Source: Tribonema minus
Taxonomy: Eukaryota > Sar > Xanthophyceae > Tribonematales > Tribonemataceae
Assembly: GCA_017506865.1 (NCBI GenBank)
Contig: JAFCMP010000013.1
Location: 992,001-1,056,000 of the forward strand
DNA: 64,000 bases
Direction: 5' to 3'
In this document: positions 1 through 12,469 of the stretch, piece after piece
How positions within the stretch are numbered: position 1 is the stretch's first letter
Layout: the number at the start of each line of letters is the position of its first letter
Position numbers and translations under genes: made by a program
The notes under the pieces: generated by a model
What the model was told of the DNA's origin: nothing
Seen by the model: only the letters and a program-made list of their open reading frames with translations
The model's database searches: none

Positions 1-535
1 GTCAACCTAGCACTAGGGTTAGTGTTAGGGTTAAGCCAGAAAAGCATAGGGTTAAAGGGGCGGCGTGGTCGCCCTGCAGCGCCGCGACCGCCACGCCGTG
101 GGCCGGTCAGTTGCTCCGCTTACAATACGATGACCTCAGGCACCCGTGCGCAATTGCGAGCGTGCTCTGCGGCGCGCTGAGCAATGCTGGGACTGGCACA
201 TACCTACATGTCCCGCTGCGCGAGGCCTGCGCCGTCTGGTGACTCTCCTTTGGCTACTGATAGTGTTTTGCGACCGCGCGCTGCTGCGTTGCGTGTGTGC
301 GTGTCCGGCTTTATTACCACACCGCCGGGGCACCCTAAGGAGCGCCGCTCGTGGCTTTTGCGACTGCGTGCTAGTGCGCGTGCGCGTAAGTTTCATGGTC
401 TGGCGCTGGCGCTTGCCGCCGGCGGTGTTGACGACTGTGCACTTGAGTAATTCTGCGTAATTGCCATGCTTTTTCAACGACTGAGCACTGACGTAGGTGT
501 GTGTGCATGACTGCCGTTGTCTTCGCGCTGCGCAG

Positions 536-600
536 CGCGAGTACGAGGCACGCACGCGCGGCGACGCGACCGCCGGCGTCGTCAACAGCCCGCGCTCCAG
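536..600 (+). CDS. Possible upstream ATG9 exon
   Basis: An acceptor-like GCGCAG precedes 65 bases that read REYEARTRGDATAGVVNSPRS plus two bases and end at CCAG/GCAAGT, a GC-type donor. The phase matches the ATG9 exon at 1597. Degraded CCAG-GCAAGTACAC copies follow near 661-680, 737-756 and 765-785, which is how true exon ends in this window usually look. No ATG is present in this frame, so another exon would still be needed. This is inference from phase and copy pattern only. Confidence 0.25.
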
Positions 601-1389
601 GCAAGTACACGACTGTACCATATCGCATATGCTGTACAGTCCTGTACTGTCTTGTACTGTACTGGTCCAGGCAGGCACACTGTATTGCACTGTCTCGATT
701 TCGGATACACTGCTGTACTGCACTTTCAGCACAACAGCCCGCGTTCCAGGCAAGTACACTTCTCTACTGGTCCAGTCAAGTACACTGCCGTACAGCACTT
801 TCCCAAAGTCGGAGTCAGTGTGCCTCCGGAGCTGCGCGCCTTGTACGCAAAGCGGTCCCCGTGGAGCGCTGCCATGTGCGGTTTTCACGCAGCCGGCGCT
901 GCATACTCACTCACTCGCGCTCGCTTTTCCAGCGAGCTGCGCGCACAGCCGGCACGCCGCGCGCTTACGCGCCGCGCACATTCGGCTGCGCTTGCCAACT
1001 CAAAGGGTAGAGACGACGGCATGGGACTCAGCTGTCGTATCATATGAAGCGAAGAAGGAAGATAAGTGGCTCGCTTTCTTGAGACCATGTGGGACGTTGT
1101 CGGAGTTCAGCACGCGACGCTGCATTGCTCAGCAGGCCGCGTGGCCTCGGCGGCCTGCTGCGCTGAGAGTTGCTTCAGTTCCTCGCAGTGGGATCACCGA
1201 AACATCGTTGAAGCCCAACACGCGGCATTGAAGTTCAACACGCGCCGCTGCTGCACCGCTCAGCAGGCCGTGCGGCGTTGTCTTGAAGTTGAATGAAACG
1301 TCATTGAGGTTCAATGCGCGCGCGCCGCTGCACTTTTCAGCAGGCTGCGCCGCCTTGTCGTGAGGTCGGATGAATGAATTGTTATTGAA

Positions 1390-1515
1390 GTTCAACACTG
1401 AAGTTCAACACGCGCCGCCGCTGCATCATTGCTCCGCAGGCTGCGCGGCCCCGTTCACCTGCCAGTCGGGGGCCTTGGGCGCGATCTCGGCGACGTCTCC
1501 GCAGGCCTTCGCAAC
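1390..1515 (+). repeat. Decayed copy of ATG9 exon start (upstream of 1597)
   Basis: It carries CTCCGCAG followed by GCTGCGCGGCCCCGTTCACC and a diverged version of the GGCCTCGGACGCGGTCTGGG stretch. This matches the acceptor and first 100 or so bases of the exon at 1597. It lies in the same strand and order, directly upstream of the real exon. Confidence 0.8.
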
Positions 1516-1596
1516 CTCATTGTCATTGTCATTGTCAAAGTTCAACATGCATCATCAAAGTTTAACACGCGTCGTCGCTGCGCCGTCGCTCCGCAG

Positions 1597-4500
1597 GCTG
1601 CGCGGCCTCGTCAACCTGCCGGGCGGGGGCCTCGGACGCGGTCTGGGCGATGTATCCGCAGGACTGCGCAACCTCATCGGGCGCATAGACCAGCGCGGGC
1701 CGGGGCAGGGGTATCAGCCGCTCAGCGGTGGCGGCGGCAGCGGCGGCAGCGGCGGCGGCGGCGCCGGCGGCGCGCTGGGGGGGGGTCAGGGGTTCCCGCT
1801 GTTCACGGGGGAGGAGGAGGGGGAGGGGGGGGGAAGCGAGGTGCGGAGTGAAGATGCGGGGGGGTCACGCTACCACCTCATGCAGGACCAGCCCGCCGAT
1901 AACTGGGTGAGCGCTGCGCGCTTGGTGCAGAGTGTTGATCATTATTGGGTCAAAAGGTCTTGTAGGCTTTTAGTGTGGAGGGTTTGGTTAAGGCAAGCGC
2001 TGACAGCAATTTGCAGAGTGTCAATCATCATAGCGCTGTGGTTTGGGCAAGCGCGCTGCCACCTCTTGCAGGACCGGCCCCGCCGACAACTGCGTGAGAA
2101 TGCGCGCGTGGTGCAGAGTGTTGATTGGCATAGACACAGTGGTGCTTGTCACGGAGTTAAAGTTGATAGGTGAGCTCTCAGTGTTGAGGTCAGCGCGGGC
2201 GTGCTGCCGCCTGGTGCAGGACCCGTGCGCGGACGACTGCGTGAGCGCACAGGCTGGGGGACGATGACCATGTGCGCCAGGCCTCAATACTTCCTCAACG
2301 TAGTTTCTGATACCCTATGGTGAATAGCGCGTTGCCATAGACTACACTGCCGTCGAGAAACGAAGCAAGAGTACAAAACCTCGCGGCTGTAGATCTATGG
2401 GCACATGCTGACATGCTTCAGTTTCTGTTTGAGAGCACCGCACCTGAGCCATGCAGGAGCACACTGCCGGCGACCGCGCGGATGGTATTCTTGCACGAAA
2501 GGCGTCGGCTGTACAAGACAACTATTCAAGAGGCTAGGGGGTCAGCGTTGGGGTTAGGGTAAATATTAGGTTTGAGTTAGGTTAGGCTCACGTAGCACAG
2601 GACCGCCACACAGCCGGGGACAATCACCGCAGACGCTCCATTGGCTCTGGCGATGAAGATGGCGGCGGCAGTAAAACATCAGCAGTTTCATGTCGCGGAA
2701 CGATCGTGTTGCGATGCATACGGCCGCGTGCTCAGGGTTAGGGTTAGGGTAAGTAGTCAATGGCGTTCCTGGCGTTGCCACGCTGCATTTCGCGTATGAT
2801 CGTCGCAAAAGTTGAAGTTTCGCTTCAGCGTGCGCCGGGAGTCGCGCGTGCATCCAGTAGGGTTTGTAGTTCAAAGGCTTTCCTAGCGCTGCCGTGCTGC
2901 ATGTCGCGAATGATTGTCGCAAAGGTTGAAGTGTCGTTTCAGCGTGCGCTGGAGGTCGCGCCCCGTCACTGCACTTGCTCTGCCCACGCCTCGTTGTCTG
3001 CACGCACGCATGTATGCATGTCATGTTTAGGCAGTGTTTGTCTTTTCATGCACATGTGTACAATATACTTTGAATATATATATGTGTGCGAGGAATACGA
3101 GGCACACGTGGCTTGTCCTTCGTACTTGTTCAAAATTTGAACCCGTGCCTTCCTCTTCACAGCACCCAATGAAGCTTCTCGCTTGCTCACTGTGGAGTCG
3201 TACAAGCGCTCAGCCTCCGCCCTTTCTCAACATGTGTATGTATGTATGATGTGTGCGCGCAGGGGGCCTGACGTCTGGGCATCAGGTCACCTGCCGTTTG
3301 CTCCAGTGCGAGTCTCCGCTTCCCCAGCAGTATCAAAGACAGCACGTATGCGCGTGGGCGCTGCGCACTTTGGGTTAGGGCTAGGATTAGGTCTCGTCTC
3401 TCTCTCGGTGCATGCCTCACTGTCAGCATGTATGTGTGTATAATGTGTGCGCGCAGGGGGCCGTGCCGGACCTGGACGTGTTCTTCAGCGCCATGTACGC
3501 CTTCTACCAAGGGTGAGTGAGCGCTGCCGCAGTGATGAGCCGTGCTGCTTCTGCAGTGCTCGCCGATTTACGCGCTGTGCGCCTCAAAGATACAAACGCG
3601 TTCGGCGGTGGCCTCCGGAGAAGCTACCGATGACAGTTGGTGCTTCAATGTGTCTGCGAGCGTGTGTTTCTTCCCAAAGTGCTACCAACTTTAAGAGCCC
3701 GACACAGTTCTTCGGCGCCGTGTACGCCTCCCGCCAAGGGTGAGCGAGCGCTGTCGCTGTGATGTGTCACGAGTTAGCAGCAGTGCTCGCCGATGTACGC
3801 ACTGTGCGCCTCAAAGATGTAGTCGCGCTCGGCGGTGGCCCTGGAAAAGCTACCAGTGACAGTTGGTGCTCAAACATTACCTGCATAGTGTTTGTCTGTT
3901 TCCCGTTTGCTGCCAACTTCAAGTGCCTGACAGTTCAGACACCTTATTGTTTAGCAAAACCTCAGCTCACGCTGGCAGTGCTGTTGAACCCCCCCCACCT
4001 GGCCATGCCGTTGACTTACTATTACCGTGCTGTATCTCGCATGCACACGCCGCGTGCACGTCTCAGCAAGGGCTTTGAGACCATCGCCGCGCACGGCGTC
4101 GCCAACCTCGTCATCCTGGGCTTCACCGTCTTCTTCAGCACATTCCTCTTTGCGTTCGTCGATTGGGGCGCGGTCATGAAGTGCCGCGACGAGGCGACGT
4201 GCCTGCCCTTCAACCAGTACCTCAGCAGGTCAGCACTGGCTTCAACATCCTGAGCAGTAAATTGGAACTTTTTTCTTCAGTGGCGCCTGCGCTTTTTTGA
4301 CAAGCGTGCCTGCGCTTCAACCACTGCCTCAGCAATTAGTGGTGGTGTAAATCCTGATGAAATAGTTAGAATTGTCAAGAGTGCCGCGACGAGGCGACGT
4401 GCCTGCCCTTCAGCCACTACCTCAAGAGGTCAGCGCTGGTTCGGAATCCTGATGAGTAGAAGTCATAACTTAAATATCTTTCTTTGTTTGGGACTACTCG

Positions 4501-7500
4501 TCAGCCTGCTCTTCAACCTGTACCTCAGCAGGTCAGCGCTGGTTCGAATCCTGAGCAGAAAATTATAATTCTTTTCTCACACTGGTGCCTGCGCTCTTTT
4601 GACGAGGATGCCTGCCCTTGGACCAGTACCTTCGCAGGTCAGCATTGGTTCAAATGCTGATGAGTGGAACTCTGAACCAGTGCTTTTTGTTCTCTGTGCC
4701 TGCTTGAACAGTAAATACCTGTCCTACCCTTCAACCAGTACTTCATCACGTCAGGCCTTATTTGAGGCAGATGATGCCAGCCCTTCATTTTTTTCCGCGA
4801 GACGTGCCTGCCCTCAAGGCAACCCTACCCCTAACCCTAACCCTAAGTAACTCAGCAGGCCAGGCTTCGGATCTGATGCCGTGATGCCATAAGGTTTGTT
4901 GTCTGGGCATTGGATTGCAGTGCATTGCAGAGTGGACATTGAGGCTAGAACTGAGTATAACCGACGACTTGATATTTTGAGGGGCGCTGTTCAATGAAAA
5001 AGGGTTGAGAGCCAGCAGGTCAGGATTGAGAGCGAGGGCCGGAATTTTTTTATTTTCACCGCGTTCAGTGCGGTCCGAATCAGTTGATGCTAGCGCTTGT
5101 CACTCGTCCTTGCCCCCAGTGTTTGTGGCACAACCTCGGCTCTGGTTGGTATTATACTTGAAGTAGCACATGGGCAGGCAGGCTAAACAACCTGGAGCCT
5201 CCATGTCGCCACATGTATTTGTTCAAAACCCGCTCATCACCTTCTGCACTACGCGCATTCAAGAGCGCTGTCGCTAGCTGCTAAACCTCTGTGTTGGGCT
5301 GCCGGCTGGAGCTGGCCTACCAAACACGTGAGACCTGTTCTTACTGAACACCCATGCCTCGAACGCTAAAAGCTTGCACACAGAAGTCTTTTCCCCTGTT
5401 GTGGTTATGGTGGCACTGTCTGACTCGTGGCCAATGACTGCAGCAGCGGCGACCACGGTTACTGGTGGAAGGCACTTGCGGCTAACCATCCCTTGTCACC
5501 TAGAGCTCAACGATCTTTTGATTCGTTTTTCATTAAGAAGAGCGAGCCCAGGACCGATGTGGTGACCCTCACCCTGACCCTGACCCGCTGCGCAACCTGG
5601 GCTTGAGAGCCAGCAGCAGGGGTCGAAAGACAGGGGCACAGCAGTTGAAGAATGCTGATTTTCGAGTGGATGACATGGCCTTCTGTGCTGACACTGCAAA
5701 GCACAAAGGAGAAGAAATAATGCGAGATGTTCAGATATATTCTGCCAGCGACAGAATGCCCACAAAAAGAAAACAAAAATGGAGTCGTGGTTCCGGACGC
5801 TGTGCGCGTTCTGTTGCGGCGCTCAGCAAGGGGGATGAGCATTTGCTTCCTGCTTTGACCCAAAGCGGTGTCAGCATACGCTTAAACTCTTTGACCCTGA
5901 CGTAACCTTAAGTCAGCGCTCAACGCGCTCCCAGCCCTACGCTCACTGTGTGACCACAGCGCTGACCGACGCGCTCCCAAGGTGCTGCAGCAAAGCGGTG
6001 TACCACCCACCTACACAGATTGCAGCGCTAGCCCTAACCCTAATACAGCGCCATGGGCGTTGCCGACCCTGAGCTCACTACGCGCCTGTGTAACTACAAT
6101 ATTGGTTGTGACCCTATGTAACCATAACACAGTCAGCGCCACAGGCGCCCCCAACCCTGAGCTCACTGCGCGCCTGTTCGCTGCTGCTGCCTGAGCGATG
6201 CTGCAGCAAAGCGGTGTACCACCCCGGGGCGTTCCACCTGCTCGTGTGGCTGTACTTCCTGCTGTTCCTGACGTACTGGCTTTGGAGCGCGCTGTCGCTC
6301 TGGGGCACGCTGCGCGACTCGCTCGAGATGCTCTACCTCTACAGGGACAGGCTCAACATCAGGTAATATGACTATTGAGTTATTCACTACAATAATCCGT
6401 CGACGCACAATAATATTGCAGATCTAGGCTAAGATTCAGGTTTTGAAAGTAGGGTAGGGTTATAGTTGACACGCTCGAGATGCTCTGCCTCTACCGGGAC
6501 AGGCTCAACATCAGGTATGTGTAGTGTAGACGTCAGGCATGTAAAGTGAAGACCTTAGGTATGCATAGTGTAAACGTAGCATCAGGGTTAGGCTATGTGG
6601 CACGCTGCGCGACTCGCTCGAGATGCTCTGCCTCTACAGGGACAGGCTCAACATCAGGTATGTATGGCGTAAACATCAGGTATGTACAGTGTAAACCCCC
6701 ATTAGGGTTAGGCTCTGGGGCACGCTGCGCGACTGACTCGCTTGAGATGCTCTACCTCTACAGGGACAGGCTCAATATCAGGTACTTCGAAGTCTTTCAA
6801 TTTTTCACTACCGTGACGAGTAATAACATGCCGTGTGAACTTTGGGGTTGGGTTGAGGGTAAGGGGTCGACTCGCTTGAAGCGCTGCACCTTTACAGGGA
6901 CAGGCTCAACATCAGGTATGTATGGTGTAAACATCAGGTTTGTACAGTGTAAACCCCCATTAGGGTTAGGCTCTGGGGCACGCTGCGCGACTGACTCGCT
7001 TGAGATGCTCTACCTCTACAGGGACAGGCTCAATATCAGGTACTTCGAAGTCTTTCAATTTTTCACTACCGTGACGAGTAATAACATGCCGTGTGAACTT
7101 TAGGGTTGGGTTGAGGGTAACGGGTCGACTCGCTCGAAGCGCTGCACCTCTCAGGGACAGGCTCATCATCAGGTATTCATAGTGTAAACCTAGCATGAAA
7201 GTCAGGCTGTGGGGCACGCTACACGGCTTGCTAACATGCTCTACTTCTACAGGACAGGCACACCATCAGGTACCACTATGCATGTTTTCCGTATGAAAGA
7301 GGTACCTTGAGGTACAGGTGTAAACCAAGCATGTCCGCTCGCTCCCTCCCCCCCCCCCTTCCGCTGAGCGTTGCAACACAACGCGATCTGCGCACGGTGG
7401 ATTGGATTGTCGACTGCGCGTTAAAACCGGCGTGTTGCCTCCTGTTCACGAACATGGCGCTTCAACCCGTGACTCTCCATACGCTGCGCCACACCTGACC

Positions 7501-10500
7501 CCATTCCACTGTATGCGCCGTGCAGCCAGCGTGACCTGCGCCCTGACCCTAAGCTAGAGTGGAGCGTCGTCGTGCTGCGCCGGGGGGCGTCAGTATATCA
7601 CTGGAGTATGGTTTGGAGCGGTGCACTTCACTTCGAATGCCTGTATCGAGGCTGCCACGGGCCGCGCTGAGATAGTTTTGCAGGCGACCGTGCCTTACGA
7701 GCCGGCACATCAACCCTCGTCACACCGCTCATCCCCCCTACCCCCAACCCCAACCCCACCCCTGAGCGTTGCGGTGCAGTCAGCGCGACCTGCGCACGAC
7801 GGAGCGGAGCTTACATACGGTTGCACTTCTGAATTTAGCGTAGCTCCGCTCACGCTGCAACGCTGAAGTTTTTGTCGTCATCCAGTGTCACACCACGCGC
7901 TTGGACCTCTTTGCCCCCCCCCCCCCCCATACACACACCTTTCCCGAGCAGCCAGCGTGACCTGCGCACGATGGAATGGAGCGTCGTCGTGCAGCGCTTC
8001 CTGGCGCTGCAGAACACGGGGCGGTACCGCGTTGCCATACACAGGCGCGACCTGACGGCGCACGACATTGCGAGGTGCGTAACAGCAATTCTCGCCTCCA
8101 AGTTAGCGTCGACTACGATTAGATTAGCACAACACTTAAAAGTAACAGCCTTTTCGGATTCCAAAAGCCCATTACTGGCGAACGCTCATTTTTGTACATG
8201 ACAGAGCCGATGTTGTCTTTCATGAAGGAACTTGTATCAATAGTTGTAGCTGCATTTATGACCCTGCCCCTTACCCAACCTTCAACACACGGCGGTACCG
8301 CGTCGCCATACACAGGCGCGACGTGACGGCGCACGACATTGCGAGGTGCGTGACGGCGACGCTTACCCCAAGTTGGCGTCTACTTCAGTTATATTTGGTT
8401 ACACAATGCTGATATCTGGCTACACAACACTAAACAGTAACATTATATTCCTATGCCAAAGCTGGCGCTGGCAAACATTGATGTATGTAATGGATGTAGT
8501 CCTCTTCTGAGACATGCTGTGTTTCCTCAACTTGTGTCAATAGTTGTAGCTGTATTGCTGACACTACCTTCTACTCAATCTTCAACGTGGGGCGGTACCG
8601 CGTCGCGATGCACAGGCACGACCTGACGGCGCACGGCATTGCAAGGTCTGTGACACGATGCTCGCCTCACCGTCTATCCGGACTCCACAAGGCCACCACC
8701 ACTAACAATCAAGGGTATTGTACAACCGCTCCTCTCCAGGATTGTCCTTGATGTTTGTCGTTCTTTGTTAAATCAATAGTTGTTGTACTTACCGTAGCCC
8801 TAACCCAACCTCTAACCGTTACAGGCGCGACCTGATGGCCCATGACATTGCGAGCTCAGACAGTGAGACGCACCCTAACCCTAATCCTATCCCGAGCTCC
8901 AGACCTACTTGACCTTAAGAGGCGGAACCCAGCCGCTGAGAGCATTGCGAGGGCAGACAATGTGATACGCGCGAAAGCATGGCAGCACCAATCGACAATT
9001 GCAGTTCGCGGAACGCGTCATTGTGCTGCAGTTTGAAGATGCGGTCTAAACTCTTAAGGTACACATCACAGCAGTCGAGCATCGGTGACAACGACACAGT
9101 CTGAATATGTGAACCACAGCGCAACAGGCACCAAGGTTACGAACTGAAACAGTGGCAGACGCACCAAAGTGATAGCCGACCAAACGCCATCATGCACTAG
9201 AAACTCAGGCGCAGCATGCTGCGGTCAGTTAGTAAGAGAAACATAGTTCTTGATGCCATGAAAAAAATGGTCGCTTATGAGCACACTCCGCCATTGAGCG
9301 ATGTTCGGCCCGGCGCAGAGTGCATCGCACCACTCTGTTCATCCACCGCAACAATCGCATCACACGCATGCATTTGCCCAACACCTAACCACCTGGTCCT
9401 CTTAAACTTTCCTGTCCTGTACGAACTATGTGCACTGCCGCCTTGCACCCCGGTCTTTGCTCCCCGCGCCAGCCGCATTCACTGCTGCTGAAGCACCCCC
9501 CCCCTACGCCCATCGCCCCCTTGCCCCCCTTTTTCCCCCCCTCGTGCCAGCTGCATCACCACTGCTCCCCCCCCCCCCCGGCTCCCTGCCCCGTTCCCCC
9601 CCCCCGTTCCCCCCTCACGCCAGCCGCATCATGCGTCGGGAGAACTACATCATCGCGCTCGTCAACAAACGCGTCCTGCAGCTGGGGGTGCCGATACCCA
9701 GCCTGGGTAGCATCCTGGGTGGCGGTCGCGCGCGCGCGCACACGCACGCGCACGCGCGCACGCCGCGCCTGACCAAGAGCCTCGAGTGGAGCCTGCGCTT
9801 CTGCGTGCTGAGCCACTTGTTCAACCACAAGGTGAGCGGGACATCAACATGTGACGTTGCATGTGTGCAGGGCAGCGCAGCATTCCAGCAACACTTCTCG
9901 AAGTACCAGGTACTGTAGTGCGGTTGTCAGTGCAGAGCGAGAGGGATGGAGAGCCTGTCGGACGAAGTCACGTGCTTGAGCTCGAGCTGGAATCCGAGAC
10001 AGTTCCGCGCTTTTGAAAGGATGCACACACAGGCCAGCGCAAGAGCGCTTCCGTGAGTCGACTGCAGCGCTCCTCGGCCGCACACAAGTTCAACCCGCGC
10101 AAGCAGCGCTTAGCGAGGTGCACAGCAGCCGCAGGAGGTGAACGCTTGCGGCAGAGGAGAGGGCCACAATCCGCGACACCCCATTATAACAGCAGCTCCG
10201 CTCATCGCGTAACACTGCCTCCACGCTCCCCTCCCGCAGTTTACGCTGCGGCGCGACTTCCTGGAGGACCGCGCCGCGCTCCAGAGACGGTTCCTGGCAG
10301 TGGGGCTCGCGCAGCTGGCGCTCATGCCGTTCCTTCTGCTCTTCATGGTCATGTACTTCTTCCTGCAGAATGCTCAGGTATGACGGACGCAACCGCACGT
10401 GCGCACTTCAACTCAGCGAGTTGAACTCATCCTCACTGCGAAACCAGCATGGCCACAGGTTTTTCAGGTGCTGTATCGCAATGACCTCGATGCGCGCGGC

Positions 10501-12424
10501 GGCGAGCTGCCTCGCTCTTCACGTCAGCAGTTCTGAGGGCAGTCGCGGGCAGCGAGGTTGTGCGCGCTTCGCTTCGATACGCGTTTGACCTTCCGCTTGA
10601 ACTCCTGCCAAAGTAGTCAATGAAGTACTCAGGTGGCAGAGGGCATATCGACAGCGTCAGTCTGCGAATGCCTGGCCGATGCGTGAGTCGGCGTTGCACG
10701 CATGCTTCACGCCTGTGTGACCACAGGCCTGGCAGGTTGGCAAGAGGGATGGGTCTAGGTTAGGTTTAGGGTTAGCCCTGAGCGGTCGCGTGCACGTGTC
10801 TGAGCGCACAGTTGCCCTGGCTGCCTTTGGAGACCGTGCTTTGCGTCACTGCTGTGCTCAGGCATCGGACCTTAGGTTCTACGGTGAGGGCCAGTGCAAG
10901 AGGTGAAGGTAGGGTTACGGTTGGGGTGTGGGTGGCGTTGTGTGAGCTCTACGCTGGTGCCTCTGGACCGTTGTTGTGCACCTTGCTGAGCGGTGCTGGC
11001 AGGCCAACCCTAACCCAGGGTCTGCTGATCACGCCAGGGCTGAGCTGGCATGCATGCATGCCCCACTAGCCGAACCCTAACCCCTGATCCTAACCGTCAC
11101 CCTGCTCCTGCCCACCCCCTCTGGATGCCGCCTGCGTTTAAGTTTCCCACGGGCTTCTGCTTGCTGCAACGCGCTGTGTGAATGCCTGCTGCTGCGCACT
11201 CAGCAGGATGGTACCTTGTCAGTAAGTTTCGAAGTGCAACTGCAATTGAACCTTGCGGAACGCGCTCCGCTGCAACGCGCAACGCTCAGCCCCACTCCTG
11301 CTCGCTGATTGGTAACCCCTTCGACACTGAACAGTGATTTGTGTTGCTACTTCAACTCCTGCTGCGCACCTGGCACTGAGCGTCAAAGTGCAACTGCAAC
11401 TGCAACTGCAACGGAACCTCTGGAACTTCTGCAGGAGTGGCACGCGAGCAAGGACTACCTGGGCCCACGCGAATGGAGCCCGCTGGCCAACTGGACGTTC
11501 CGCGAGTTCAACGAGCTGCAGCACATCTACGACAGGTGAACTGCATATGTACTCCTGTGTACTCGTGTGAACAGCGCATGACTCCTGTTGTCGCCTGGTC
11601 ACGCAATTTCCGCCGTGAATGGCACACAGTGGTATGGTTGTACTTTCGAAGCCATACTTTTGAAATAGTCTTTTGAAGTACTTACAACTATACTTGTGTA
11701 TATCTAGGCGCCTTGAATTGTATTGATGCTGCAGCACATCTACGACAGATGAACTATCCTCTCCGCCGCGTGATCACACACAGTCTCGTCGTGAATGGCA
11801 CACAGCCTTAGGTATTCTTTTGAAGTAATCTATCTGAAGTACTTCAACTGCACTTGTCTTTGAAGTATACTTTCAAGTGTGGTCCTCGTGTGGTCCCACG
11901 TGGTGCGCGCTGCTCGCCCTGCAAAGCGCGCAGGCACGCAACATTTGTTGTAAAGGTAGTATTCTTTCGCTGACCTTCTTGCACGCCTTTCTTTCTCCGC
12001 CGACGCTCATACTACACGGCGCTATTTACAGGAGGATGGCGGGCAGTTACCGCCACGCCAATGCGTACCTGAGCGCGTTCCCGGCGCCGATCTGGGGCAG
12101 CGCGATGCGCACGCTGCGCTTCATCAGCGGCGCCTTTGTGGCAGTGCTCCTCGTGGCCACCGCCATGGAGGACAGCGTGCTGCTGCACGTCAAGCTCTGG
12201 GACAGGAACCTGCTGTGGTGAGTGCTGCGCCGCCGCCGCCGCCGCGGCCGGTGTTCACGCTGACTGCGCTGTCTGTTTCAAGTCCTTCAAAGTGCCAGAG
12301 AACAGCGGGCGCGTGCATGTACGAGGGCGTCGCTGCGTGATGCATTGCGGCGTGTTGTCGGCGGCTGTGGGACAGGAACCTGCTGTGGTGAGTGCTGCGC
12401 CGCCGCCGCCGCCGCCGCTGCCGC

Positions 12425-12469
<45 letters not shown>

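Larger units (their letters stand above)
1..1596. other. 5' flank of ATG9 with repeats
   Basis: It opens with degenerate TTAGGG-like units (1-60). From about 1100 to 1600 a motif of roughly 90-110 bp, built around GAAGTTCAACACGCG and GCTCAGCAGGCTGCGCGGC, recurs about five times (near 1110, 1240, 1330, 1390 and 1560). The last copy but one (1390-1515) extends into a decayed copy of the ATG9 exon at 1597. No start codon can be assigned with confidence. Confidence 0.6.

Noticed and set aside
1-60. A true telomere at the left edge
   Set aside because: The TTAGGG-like units are few and imperfect, similar tracts occur throughout the window, and a gene follows in normal context.
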